Below are positions 1-7,626 of a stretch of DNA of 64,000 nt, one piece after another. The notes under the pieces were generated by a model. The model was not told where the DNA came from, did not search any database, and saw only the letters and a list, made by a program, of their open reading frames with translations. This DNA comes from Clostridium brassicae (GTDB lineage Bacteria > Bacillota > Clostridia > Clostridiales > Clostridiaceae): positions 124,001-188,000 of the forward strand of contig NZ_JAPQFJ010000004.1 in the NCBI RefSeq assembly GCF_026738875.1. Reading direction: 5' to 3'. How positions within the stretch are numbered: the first letter of the stretch is position 1; each line of letters begins with the position of its first letter. A program made the translations under genes and the position numbers.

Positions 1-1018
1 TCAACACTATAGTTTTTCCACCTGCATTTGGTCCTGTAATTATTACCCCTCTATAATTTTCACCAATTTGAAAATCTAAAGGTACGCTATTCTTAATTAA
101 AGGATATTTTCCTTTAATTATCTTAATATATCCGTAATCATTTAACTTAGGCTTAATTCCATCTATTTCTTTACTATATTTAGCTTTTGCTAAGATCATA
201 TCATATTCTGATATAACATCAACATTCATCTTTAACTCTTTTATTCTCTCAAAAATCATATCTGTTAAAGTAGCTAATATCTTGTATTCTTCAATAGCTT
301 CTTCTGCTTTTAATACATTTAATTCACCTGTATACTTTGATATACTATTTGGTTCCATAAAAACAGTTGTTCCTTTTGAAGATGTTTCAATAATTGTTCC
401 TTCAACTTGATTTTTATATGCTGCCTTAATAGGAATAGTATATTTTCCATTTCTCTGACTAATAAAGAATTCTTGAATATATTCTTTATTTTGACTATTT
501 TTAAGAAACTTATTTAATTTATCCTTTATTTTGCTTTCACATATATCAATATGTTTTCTTATCTTTTTCAGTTCCTTACTAGCATTTGAATCAACTATAC
601 TTCCCCTAATAGCGACATTTATTTCATCTTCAATATATCTTAAATCAGAAATATTTTCCCCATAAGAACTTAATGTAGGTGCATATCTTTCTTTATCCTT
701 TATAAATAATTTGACTTTTCTACACCCTCTTAAAAAGTTTGATATTATATCTAAATCAGTCGGTTCTAAAGAAGTTCCTTTTTCAATCTTATCAATAAGA
801 GGTAATATATTGAAAACACCTTTTAATGGCATATTATAAGAAGCATCTATTAATGCTCTTCCCTCTGATGTTTCATTTAGTCTTTGATTTATAATTTTTA
901 TATTACTACTTGGCTCTAATTTATCAATTAACATTTTTCCTAATCCGCTAATGCAATATCCTTTTATTATTTCTTTTAACTCATAGTAATGTAATTTTTC
1001 TAATGTTAAATTATTCAT
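1..1018 (-). CDS. mutS2: MutS2-like DNA mismatch/recombination ATPase (5' part only)
   Basis: Partial gene: the start codon is at 1018 and the frame is open to base 1, giving about 339 residues before the window ends. The N-terminus has the MutS2 core/clamp pattern (starts MNNLTLEKL, then TSEGRALID around residue 50), and the last visible residues are the Walker A region GVIITGPNAGGKT near residue 330. MutS2 proteins bind branched or collided nucleic acids and act in recombination control or ribosome rescue. The C-terminal half, where an Smr nuclease domain would lie, is outside the window, so a MutS-domain protein without Smr cannot be excluded. The ribosome binding site GAAAGGATT precedes the ATG. 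Confidence 0.82.
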   Translation of the reverse strand, partial: MNNLTLEKLHYYELKEIIKGYCISGLGKMLIDKLEPSSNIKIINQRLNETSEGRALIDASYNMPLKGVFNILPLIDKIEKGTSLEPTDLDIISNFLRGCRKVKLFIKDKERYAPTLSSYGENISDLRYIEDEINVAIRGSIVDSNASKELKKIRKHIDICESKIKDKLNKFLKNSQNKEYIQEFFISQRNGKYTIPIKAAYKNQVEGTIIETSSKGTTVFMEPNSISKYTGELNVLKAEEAIEEYKILATLTDMIFERIKELKMNVDVISEYDMILAKAKYSKEIDGIKPKLNDYGYIKIIKGKYPLIKNSVPLDFQIGENYRGVIITGPNAGGKTIVL

Positions 1019-1094
1019 ATTAATAATCCTTTCTTGTTTTTTATTACACTACAAGTCAACGAAATCGTGATAGATTTCTATTTTTTGTATAATA

Positions 1095-1123
1095 AAAAAA
1101 GCTGTGGATACTTCCACAGCTTA
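1095..1123 (-). terminator. Intrinsic terminator upstream of the mutS2-like gene
   Basis: A perfect 10-bp hairpin (AGCTGTGGA ... TCCACAGCT) is followed on the minus strand by seven T residues. It lies more than 300 bp below the betaine transporter genes and 80 bp above the mutS2-like start. It could therefore end that operon, end a separate short RNA, or act as an attenuator for mutS2. Confidence 0.75.
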
Positions 1124-1323
1124 AAATTCAACAATTAATAAAGGTATTTTTATATTACCTTTTCAAAGTAAATTCGTGGACTTGTATCTTTAATAGTACA
1201 ATTTAATTCCATGACAAATAGAAGGTATAATTACCCTATTTTTAGGAATTAATATTAACTTAACTATTTTAGATACTAAACACTCACAAAAATACCTCTC
1301 TTTTTTTGAAATCTATCTCCTAT

Positions 1324-1353
1324 AATATACATTAAATTTAGTATAATTGTCAA
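1324..1353 (-). promoter_or_regulatory. Sigma-A-like promoter driving an ORF-less leader or small RNA
   Basis: The minus strand has TTGACA (1348-1353), an 18-bp spacer and TATATT (1324-1329). Transcription would run toward the hairpin at 1095-1123 with no convincing reading frame in between. The rest of the gene-free stretch 1019-1434 holds nothing else I recognise. Confidence 0.45.
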
Positions 1354-1434
1354 CTTTCTAATTTCTTTATGATATAGTTCATCATATCGATCTAATTTCT
1401 GTTTTTATAGAATTTGGTGTTAATTTGTTTACCT

Positions 1435-2331
1435 TTATTTTCCTGTCATTGCATTGACTTTATCTTTGTGTTGCTTAATCCATTCTGCTGCTACATCCTC
1501 AGGTGCTTTTCCCCCATCAATTTCAACGATCATCTTTTCAATATCCTCCACATCAATATTCCATTTACTTAAGAATGCATATGCTTCGGGAGCTTTATTT
1601 TTTAATCCTTTATGGGTTAGAACATGCACTTCTGATGCTTTGAAATATCCTTTTGGATCCTTTAGAACTTTTAAATCATAATTAACAAACATTGGATGTG
1701 GACGCCATCCAAGAAAAATTACAGGTTTTTTATCCTTTATTAATTTTGAAGCTTGTGCTAACATTCCACCTTCACTAGATGCAACATATTGTAAATCTAA
1801 TCCATATGCCTTAATCATTTCTTTTGATGTCATAGTCATACCCGCACCTTCTTCAATCCCATATATCTTTCCACCAAATTGACTTTCTTTACCCTTAATA
1901 TCTTCAATAGAATTCACATCTTTAACATAAGTAGGAACAACCCATCCTAGTTCACCATTTGGATAGCTTACTGAAACATCATCAATATTAGTACCGAATT
2001 TTTTCATATAATTTTTATGCATATCAGGTAGCCATGCATCCATGAATACATCAATGTCCCCGGTAGATAGTCCTGCATAAACACCGCCTGCATCTGCACT
2101 TATTTCTTTAACAGTATAACCCATATCCTGTAAGATTTTTTTAGCTATTTGTGTAGGTGGTACAGTACTACTCCATGGTGTTACGCCAAATGTAATAGTA
2201 GCATTTTTATTCTCAACAATCTCGTCAGTTGTATTTTTATTTTCTGTGCCTTGCTTTGTGGTTGCTCCACATCCAACAAATATACTCACAATTAAAATTA
2301 ATAAAATACTTGATTTAATATGTTTAAACAT
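1435..2331 (-). CDS. opuAC: Glycine betaine/choline-type ABC transporter, substrate-binding lipoprotein
   Basis: Extracellular solute receptor of an osmoprotectant importer. The start is placed at 2331, where AAAGGAGTG precedes the ATG; an upstream in-frame start at 2409 lacks a ribosome site. The 298-residue product begins with a basic n-region, a hydrophobic stretch and lipobox FVGC (Cys21), so it should be lipid-anchored outside the membrane. The OpuAC fold follows, with aromatic motifs typical of quaternary-ammonium binding (TPWSST, DAWLPDMH, GWRPHPMF). It is the last gene of a three-gene operon, 21 bp after the permease. Betaine, choline, carnitine or proline betaine are possible ligands; the sequence alone does not decide. 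Confidence 0.9.
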   Translation of the reverse strand: MFKHIKSSILLILIVSIFVGCGATTKQGTENKNTTDEIVENKNATITFGVTPWSSTVPPTQIAKKILQDMGYTVKEISADAGGVYAGLSTGDIDVFMDAWLPDMHKNYMKKFGTNIDDVSVSYPNGELGWVVPTYVKDVNSIEDIKGKESQFGGKIYGIEEGAGMTMTSKEMIKAYGLDLQYVASSEGGMLAQASKLIKDKKPVIFLGWRPHPMFVNYDLKVLKDPKGYFKASEVHVLTHKGLKNKAPEAYAFLSKWNIDVEDIEKMIVEIDGGKAPEDVAAEWIKQHKDKVNAMTGK

Positions 2332-2430
2332 TTTTAACACTCCTTTTTTGTTAATTAGAAGTTTAGCTTTATAATATATACTTATAATTATTTTCACAGG
2401 TATTATCATTTGTTAGAGCTTAAATAATTA

Positions 2431-3273
2431 TTATGAAATATTTCTTTTACTTTTACCTAATCCTTGTGTCACTCTATCAAGAATGATAGCTAGAACAACA
2501 ATACCCAATCCTCCAACCAAGCCTTTACCAACATTAACACTTGAAATTCCTGCAAGTACAAGAGAACCAAGACCTGGTGCCCCAATCATTGAAGCAATAA
2601 CCGCCATAGAAAGTGCTAACATAATTGTTTGATTAATACCCGCCATTATAGTTGGTATTGCTAATGGTAGTTGAACTTTAAGTAATAATTGTTTTGATGT
2701 AGCACCAAATGCATGAGCTGCTTCCACAACATCAGCTGGTACCTGTTTAATGCCAAGGTTTGTCATACGTACAGCTGGTGGAGTTGCGAAAATAAAAGTA
2801 GCTATAACAGCCGGAACACCACCAAGTCCAAATAATAAAATAGCTGGAATTAAATAAACAAAGCTTGGTAAAGTTTGCATAAAATCTAAAATCGGTCTAA
2901 TGATATGATCAAATGTTCTATGTTTAGCACTAAGTATGCCAATAGGTACACCTACAACGATTGAAAAAATCGTAGCAACAAAAACAATAGATAGTGTTTG
3001 CATAGCTTCTTTCCATATATCAACAGAACCCAAATATAAGAGTCCAATTACAGTAAATATTGCAACACTTTTTCCTGCAAATTTCCAAGCAATTATGATG
3101 ATTATGATAGCTATTAGCTCTGGTGGAAACGCTGTAAATAGAGTAGTTATTAAATCAATAAACCATCCAATGCCATAACTAATTTTGTTAAAAAAACCAC
3201 CTAGAGTTGGAATGAGCCAACCATCTACAAAACTATTAGTCCACTCTTCTAATGGTAAATTAAAATAATGCAT
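2431..3273 (-). CDS. opuAB: Glycine betaine-type ABC transporter, permease
   Basis: Inner-membrane channel of the osmoprotectant importer, 280 residues with about six membrane segments. The BPD_transp_1 coupling loop is visible (EAAHAFGATSKQ, then LPLAIPTIMAGIN), where the ATPase docks. Its ATG overlaps the ATPase stop codon by one base (TAATG), so translation of the two is coupled. Unlike the OpuC/OsmU systems there is only one permease gene, so the channel is probably a homodimer, as in OpuA and ProW. Confidence 0.92.
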   Translation of the reverse strand: MHYFNLPLEEWTNSFVDGWLIPTLGGFFNKISYGIGWFIDLITTLFTAFPPELIAIIIIIIAWKFAGKSVAIFTVIGLLYLGSVDIWKEAMQTLSIVFVATIFSIVVGVPIGILSAKHRTFDHIIRPILDFMQTLPSFVYLIPAILLFGLGGVPAVIATFIFATPPAVRMTNLGIKQVPADVVEAAHAFGATSKQLLLKVQLPLAIPTIMAGINQTIMLALSMAVIASMIGAPGLGSLVLAGISSVNVGKGLVGGLGIVVLAIILDRVTQGLGKSKRNIS

Positions 3274-4469
3274 TATTTGTTTTCACCTCCCTGATCCTTT
3301 CCTAATACAAGTCCAGATAGGATTGAAACACGAACAATGATACCTAATAATTTATCATCTTCAACAACAGCAATTGGATATTTCGTTTCTGCTGCCATAC
3401 CTAATAATTCATTTAATGGCGTGTCTGGTGATGTCTTGTAAAAATCATGTTGAAGAACATCTTCAATCCATTTATTTTCATTAACTGCTTTTATGGTATC
3501 ATCAATGGTTAGAATCCCTTTTATTTTTTTCTCCTTATCAACTACAAATATACTGGATATTCCATTTTCCTCCATTTTGCGGATAGCTACTCTCGGGCCA
3601 TCCTTCCAAGTTGTGATTATATCAGGTTTTTTCATAACATTAGAAGCTACTAATACTTTAGAACGGTCGACATCCTCGACAAAATTAGATACATATTCAT
3701 TGGCTGGATTTTCAAGTATCTCCTCTGCTGTTCCGATTTGAACGATATTACCATTTTTCATAATAGCGATACGATCTCCTAGCTTTAATGCTTCATCTAG
3801 ATCATGTGTGATAAAAATAATTGTTTTTTTTAGTCTATCTTGCAAACTTATAAGTTCATCTTGCATCTCTTTTCTAATTAGTGGATCCAGCGCACTGAAT
3901 GCCTCATCCATTAATAATATATCTGTATCATTTGCTAAAGCACGAGCTAAACCAACACGTTGTTGCATGCCACCACTTAATTGCTCAGGATATTTATCCT
4001 CATATCCTTTGAGCCCAACATCTTCAATAGCTTTTCTAGCTTTTTTTTCTCTTTGCTCTTTAGAGATTCCTTGAATCTCTAATCCAAATTCCACATTGCT
4101 CATTATCGTCCTATGTGGTAAAAGTGCAAAATTTTGGAATACCATTCCAAGTTTTTTGCGTCGTATATTTATTAATTGATTTGAGCTCATTTTTGTTATA
4201 TTTTCACCATCTATCTTAATCTCCCCAGCTGTTGATTCAATAAGCCTGTTAATAAGACGAATTAATGTAGATTTGCCACTACCTGATAGTCCCATTATGA
4301 CAAAGAACTCTCCTTCTTTTACTGTAAACGAAGCATGATTAACTCCGACTGTTAACCCTGTTTCTTTAAGAATTTGTTCTTTGCCTTCACCTTTTTTTAA
4401 TCTTTCCAAGGCTCTATTGGGATTATTACCAAAAATCTTAACAAGGTTTTTTACTTCTATTTTGTCCAT
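3273..4469 (-). CDS. opuAA: Glycine betaine-type ABC transporter, ATP-binding protein with CBS domains
   Basis: ATPase that powers the importer, 398 residues. Walker A GLSGSGKST is at about 60-68, the ABC signature LSGGMQQR near 165-175 and Walker B ILLMDEAFSALD near 190. Two CBS domains fill residues 285-395. In OpuA-type transporters this CBS pair senses ionic strength, so gating by osmotic stress is likely. The GSGKST motif and the N-terminal insertion before it (VGVNHASF) are characteristic of ProV/OpuAA. It is the first gene of the operon, with AAGGAAGGGG upstream of the ATG. Confidence 0.92.
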   Translation of the reverse strand: MDKIEVKNLVKIFGNNPNRALERLKKGEGKEQILKETGLTVGVNHASFTVKEGEFFVIMGLSGSGKSTLIRLINRLIESTAGEIKIDGENITKMSSNQLINIRRKKLGMVFQNFALLPHRTIMSNVEFGLEIQGISKEQREKKARKAIEDVGLKGYEDKYPEQLSGGMQQRVGLARALANDTDILLMDEAFSALDPLIRKEMQDELISLQDRLKKTIIFITHDLDEALKLGDRIAIMKNGNIVQIGTAEEILENPANEYVSNFVEDVDRSKVLVASNVMKKPDIITTWKDGPRVAIRKMEENGISSIFVVDKEKKIKGILTIDDTIKAVNENKWIEDVLQHDFYKTSPDTPLNELLGMAAETKYPIAVVEDDKLLGIIVRVSILSGLVLGKDQGGENK

Positions 4470-4901
4470 TTAAATCCCCTTCCTTGTTTTTAATTATTAT
4501 GATGTATAAAAGTAATGCATACTAAATCTGCTTTACTATTTTCCCCTGTCCGCCATAAAAAATATACCACTTTTCTTAATTGCATATTCTACATATTTCA
4601 AATACATTAGACCACTAATTCCTCAATTATCCCAAAACAGCGTGTCATATATCTATCTTGCCACTCTAATAAATTCACTGTACATTCCTTACAACTATAA
4701 TAGTTCTCTATAAAGTATTTCACTCAATATCTCTTTTTATTCGTTCTAAACACTCTCATAAAACTCCTTAAATTTAACTACAAACATTGTAAATTATGCA
4801 TATAAAATAGCACTCCGCCTGACCAAGAATAGTTGTGCTTTTCCATTCAATTATATTTAACAACAATTCAATATTAAATTTTATGTTGCACACCTTGAAA
4901 T
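4470..4901. other. Gene-free stretch upstream of the betaine operon
   Basis: This AT-rich stretch must contain the opuA promoter, but I cannot pin a convincing -35/-10 pair. On the minus strand a short open frame around 4640-4735 reads YYSCKECTVNLLEWQDRY before stops. It has no good start or ribosome site and is probably a decayed gene end. No known RNA element is recognised. Confidence 0.4.
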
Positions 4902-5000
4902 TTAGTAGGCTCCAGCTTTATAACTGTTACCTAAAGAACTAAACTCCCCATAATTGGAAGTACGGTTCACCGTAACAACTTTAAGTGAAGTTTTGGACAT
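4902..5000 (-). CDS. Small peptide gene, 32 residues, function unknown
   Basis: Too short for routine gene calling but well supported. A perfect AAGGAGGA sits 4-5 nt before the ATG at 5000, and a clean 33-codon frame ends with TAA at 4902. The peptide starts MSKTSLKVVTVNRTSN and ends YGEFSSLGNSYKAGAY. It is basic at the N-terminus, has no cysteine and no membrane segment, and is rich in Ser, Gly, Asn and Tyr, with three of its four aromatic residues being Tyr. That resembles a signalling peptide or a modified-peptide precursor, but no modifying enzyme or transporter is adjacent. It lies between the trmO terminator and the betaine operon, on the same strand as both. I do not recognise the family. 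Confidence 0.55.
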   Translation of the reverse strand: MSKTSLKVVTVNRTSNYGEFSSLGNSYKAGAY

Positions 5001-5078
5001 TTTATCCTCCTTGGGCTATTAGTCATATATTTCACAATATTTAAGGCTTGCTATTAATATAGAAGTTAAAAGCAAAGA

Positions 5079-5116
5079 AAAAAGTGCTCCATCCTCACAA
5101 GATTAGCACTTTTTCT
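5079..5116. terminator. Bidirectional terminator downstream of trmO
   Basis: AAAAAGTGCT and AGCACTTTTT form an inverted repeat around a 17-nt loop, with T runs on both strands. It ends the trmO transcript and separates it from the small peptide gene at 4902-5000. Confidence 0.65.
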
Positions 5117-5156
5117 AAGATTCATAATTTATAACACAAAGTATATTTTATGTTCA

Positions 5157-5624
5157 TTAAAATAAAAACTCATTTTCCCAGTCAAAATCTCCAGATTCTT
5201 CACAACATACTGGCCAATGGCTACACCATTTTGGAACACTAGGCTCTTCTACCCTGTCCAAACTTGGAGTATAAGGTTTCAAATCTAAAATACTGCTATC
5301 ATTCATTGCATCAATATAAGTAATATAAATTATTCCTTTTTCATAATCAATATGTGTTACTTGAGTAACAGAAAAAGCTATTGGATTTGGCCTCTCAGGT
5401 GATCTAGTAGAAAAAACTCCTAATATTTCAGGTGAATTTTTATAAGGCTTATTTACTTCTAAAACATTTCTACTTTTCCTATTATCACATTTATCAAACC
5501 ACCACAATACATCAATATGACTAAAAGATTCTAGTCCCTGCAATCCTTTTATATACTCCTTATTAATTTGAAGAAACATATTTTCTCCTTCAACTTTAAT
5601 CTTACCAATTTCTTTTAGTTCCAT
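5157..5624 (-). CDS. trmO: tRNA (adenine-N6)-methyltransferase TrmO (TsaA/YaeB family)
   Basis: SAM-dependent enzyme that N6-methylates t6A37 of threonine tRNAs. The product is 155 residues from the ATG at 5624, which has AGGAGGTAATAATT upstream; an in-frame start 63 nt earlier overlaps promoter elements and is rejected. Family motifs are clear: EIGKIKV at the start, FSHIDVLWWFDKCD, GVFSTRSPERPNPIAFSV and the C-terminal LDLKPYTPSLD. It follows a MerR-type regulator, with the MerR-style promoter lying between the two stop/start codons, which suggests regulated expression. Being a small beta-barrel SAM enzyme it should be cytosolic. Confidence 0.88.
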   Translation of the reverse strand: MELKEIGKIKVEGENMFLQINKEYIKGLQGLESFSHIDVLWWFDKCDNRKSRNVLEVNKPYKNSPEILGVFSTRSPERPNPIAFSVTQVTHIDYEKGIIYITYIDAMNDSSILDLKPYTPSLDRVEEPSVPKWCSHWPVCCEESGDFDWENEFLF

Positions 5625-5656
5625 AATTATTACCTCCTTATTTATCTTACAAATAG

Positions 5657-5687
5657 ATAATAGACCCTCACATAATGTGAGAGTCAA
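5657..5687 (-). promoter_or_regulatory. MerR-type promoter with 19-bp spacer and palindromic operator
   Basis: On the minus strand TTGACT (5682-5687) and TATTAT (5657-5662) are separated by exactly 19 bp. The spacer and flanks form the dyad GACTCTCACAT-TATGTGAGGGTC. A 19-bp spacer with a dyad between the boxes is the hallmark of promoters untwisted by MerR-family activators. The promoter lies just after the MerR stop codon and about 30 nt before the trmO ribosome site. Confidence 0.8.
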
Positions 5688-5692
5688 TGTAA

Positions 5693-6511
5693 TTATTTTA
5701 ATGGAATTTGTATTTCCGTAAGATATTCTTTTGGATTATCAGAATCTTCAACTCCTATATGACATATCTGCCTAGATGGTTTATCTGACATATATTCATT
5801 ATTACTTTCAAGCCAATATGCAAGTTTCTCATATGCCTTTCCCAAATTAATATATGGTCCATATACCATTGCATAAGCCATTTTTTCAACAGCCTCAATT
5901 TCTCTGTATATAAATCCAGGCTTGTTTTCGCCAACCTTATTTACAAGCATACCTACTTCAATATCTACATTCTCATCCTTATGGTCTATATCATGATAAA
6001 TAGCAATATTATTGTACATATCTTGTTTTATAGGTATATTCTCTTTATTAATAAAGTTACATAATCTATTCCATAGAATTCCTTCATCAAAATATGATGG
6101 CATTATATCTCTTGTGGATAATATCAACATCTTCTCTACCTTTTTAAAATTTATATTACAATGTATCTTAAATTTTTTTGCTTCAATTTCTTTTATTGCA
6201 GTATCTATCTTCTTAATTCTTTGTCGTTCCATAGATATTTCTTTATTAATTTGAATTTTCTTTTTTTCTAATTCATCTAATATGTCTGTCTCATTACATC
6301 TTTGTATTATATCTTTTATTTCTAATGTAGTGAATTTAGTATCTCTTAATAAAATAATTTTTTGGAGTATTGGTATCTGCTCTGCAGAATACATTCTATA
6401 TCCTGTAAATAAATCAACCTTTGCAGGTTTTAATAATCCAATCTCATCATAATATCTTAACATTCTAATAGACACTTGAGTTAACTTTGAAAACTCACCA
6501 ATTTTAAACAT
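5693..6511 (-). CDS. MerR-family transcriptional regulator with GyrI-like effector domain
   Basis: DNA-binding activator of the multidrug-sensing type, 272 residues. The start is set at 6511 where GGAGGTATATTA precedes the ATG. The N-terminal winged helix reads MFKIGEFSKLTQVSIRMLRYYDEIGLLKP and is followed by the MerR dimerisation coiled coil (about 75-115). The C-terminal half (about 120-270) resembles a GyrI-like small-molecule-binding domain, as in BmrR-type regulators. The MerR-type promoter immediately downstream implies it controls trmO. No drug pump is adjacent, so the inducer is unknown. Confidence 0.87.
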   Translation of the reverse strand: MFKIGEFSKLTQVSIRMLRYYDEIGLLKPAKVDLFTGYRMYSAEQIPILQKIILLRDTKFTTLEIKDIIQRCNETDILDELEKKKIQINKEISMERQRIKKIDTAIKEIEAKKFKIHCNINFKKVEKMLILSTRDIMPSYFDEGILWNRLCNFINKENIPIKQDMYNNIAIYHDIDHKDENVDIEVGMLVNKVGENKPGFIYREIEAVEKMAYAMVYGPYINLGKAYEKLAYWLESNNEYMSDKPSRQICHIGVEDSDNPKEYLTEIQIPLK

Positions 6512-6643
6512 TAATATACCTCCAAGATAAATCACAAAACTTATACATATATATTTTTCAGATATATACTATTATAATATATTTAAAAATAACATCCTAT
6601 TTATTCCCTTACTTTTTATTACTTATAATATTTTAATATATAA

Positions 6644-6684
6644 AAAACAGCCTTAGCTAAACATTATCTAGCTAAGACTATTAA
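6644..6684 (-). terminator. Intrinsic terminator in decayed region
   Basis: TCTTAGCTA and TAGCTAAGG pair around a short loop, followed on the minus strand by six T residues. It lies directly downstream of the rlmH-tail-like repeat at 6686-6711. Confidence 0.65.
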
Positions 6685-6685
6685 C

Positions 6686-6711
6686 CTCACTTACTTATGA
6701 TACAGTTCTCC
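6686..6711 (-). repeat. 26-bp copy of the rlmH 3' end (putative attachment-site remnant)
   Basis: On the minus strand this reads GGAGAACTGTATCATAAG then TAAGTGAG, encoding GELYHK-stop. It matches 23 of 26 bases of the end of the RlmH-like gene at 13695-13720, which encodes GEPYHK-stop. Similarity stops at both edges. The sequence is also the right half of an imperfect hairpin with 6712-6729. The same 3' end of rlmH is the chromosomal target of staphylococcal SCC elements. Confidence 0.55.
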
Positions 6712-6743
6712 GTATCAGTAGTAAATGAAGTTTTATAAATATA

Positions 6744-7041
6744 TTATGGAATACTATTTATATATCCATCTTCTGATATAATTATTATTACACACCTTTT
6801 ATTTTCTCTCTCTTGTCTTCTATAATATCTTAATGCTGAGTTATATATTCCTCCTCTTACTGAAACTCACTCACCCTCATAAAGAATTCCCAAAATAGAA
6901 TAATATACATCCTTTTCATTTAATAGTAAAGCTACATCAATAGACGTAACTAATTGTATTATTTCACTTTTAATTTCAGTTGGGTTAACTATAGATGAAT
7001 TTATGGTTACATAATCTAAGTCTAAATGCTTTTGAGAATAG
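6744..7041 (-). pseudogene. Decayed ORF fragments, unrecognised
   Basis: Two short minus-strand frames look like pieces of real protein. One contains NPTEIKSEIIQLVTSIDVAL and ends ILYEGE (about 6868-7041). The other contains YNSALRYYRRQERENKRC and ends INSIP (6744 to about 6860). Stops and frame changes separate them, and neither has a good start. I do not recognise the family. The region sits between the rlmH-tail repeat and an IS3 remnant and looks like degraded accessory DNA. Confidence 0.35.
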
Positions 7042-7071
7042 AGAACATAAGAAATGTTCCCGTTCTTTTAA

Positions 7072-7551
7072 GATGCGTTAGAGAAAGAGTTTAATATAAC
7101 ATATTTATCATATGAAACATCTAATAGAATTTATTTGCCCACCATCAAAGATGAAAGCTCGAATGAAATTCTTGCTTATAAACTTTTAAAAAATATTACC
7201 CTTCATATAGCTACAGATACTATTAAAAGTTTAGTAAATAATCATAAAGACTTATTGCGTAAAGATTCATTTATTCATTCAGATCAGGTTGCTCATTATA
7301 CTACTCCAGCATTTCAAAAACTACTAAAAAAATATAATATTGGACAATCATTGTTGAGACGTGGCAACTGTGGGGATAACGCTCCTGAAGAATCATTTTT
7401 CGGGCATATGAAAGACGAAATATATCTTAAAATTTATACAAGCTTTAAAGGATTATAGTTTCTAATAGATGATTATATTAATTATAGATATCAATTGGGA
7501 TTTTAAAAAAAACCGGCTCCTACTCAATATAGGAACCAACTTATAGCTTGA
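7072..7551 (+). pseudogene. IS3/IS150-family transposase remnant (integrase core C-terminal part)
   Basis: Fragment of an rve-type DDE transposase. The frame reads EFNITYLSYE, then YLPTIKDESSNEILAYKLL, the catalytic region HSDQVAHYTTPAF and the conserved NAPEESFFGHMKDE segment near 7380-7420 (here DNAPEESFFGHMKDE). A stop at 7456-7458 interrupts it. After a frameshift the canonical C-terminus KPAPTQYRNQLIA-stop is found at 7510-7551. The N-terminal orfA and the left end are missing. Sequence just after the stop (to about 7593) may be the right terminal repeat. It cannot transpose by itself. Confidence 0.8.
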
Positions 7552-7626
7552 TAGCCTTTTTTTAAAGTCCTTGACATAGGGACCATTTCATAAAATAATA
7601 CAAGCTTTTTTATCTATATCTAAAAC

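Noticed and set aside
1200-1310. Short ORFs in the mutS2 leader
   Set aside because: Candidate frames (about 20 to 35 codons) lack a start with a ribosome site, so the interval is treated as untranslated.
4940-5000. Group II intron domain V
   Set aside because: The TACGGTGAACCGTA word suggested it, but the AGC/CGC triad and the longer domain V stem are absent and the stretch is coding in a small gene.
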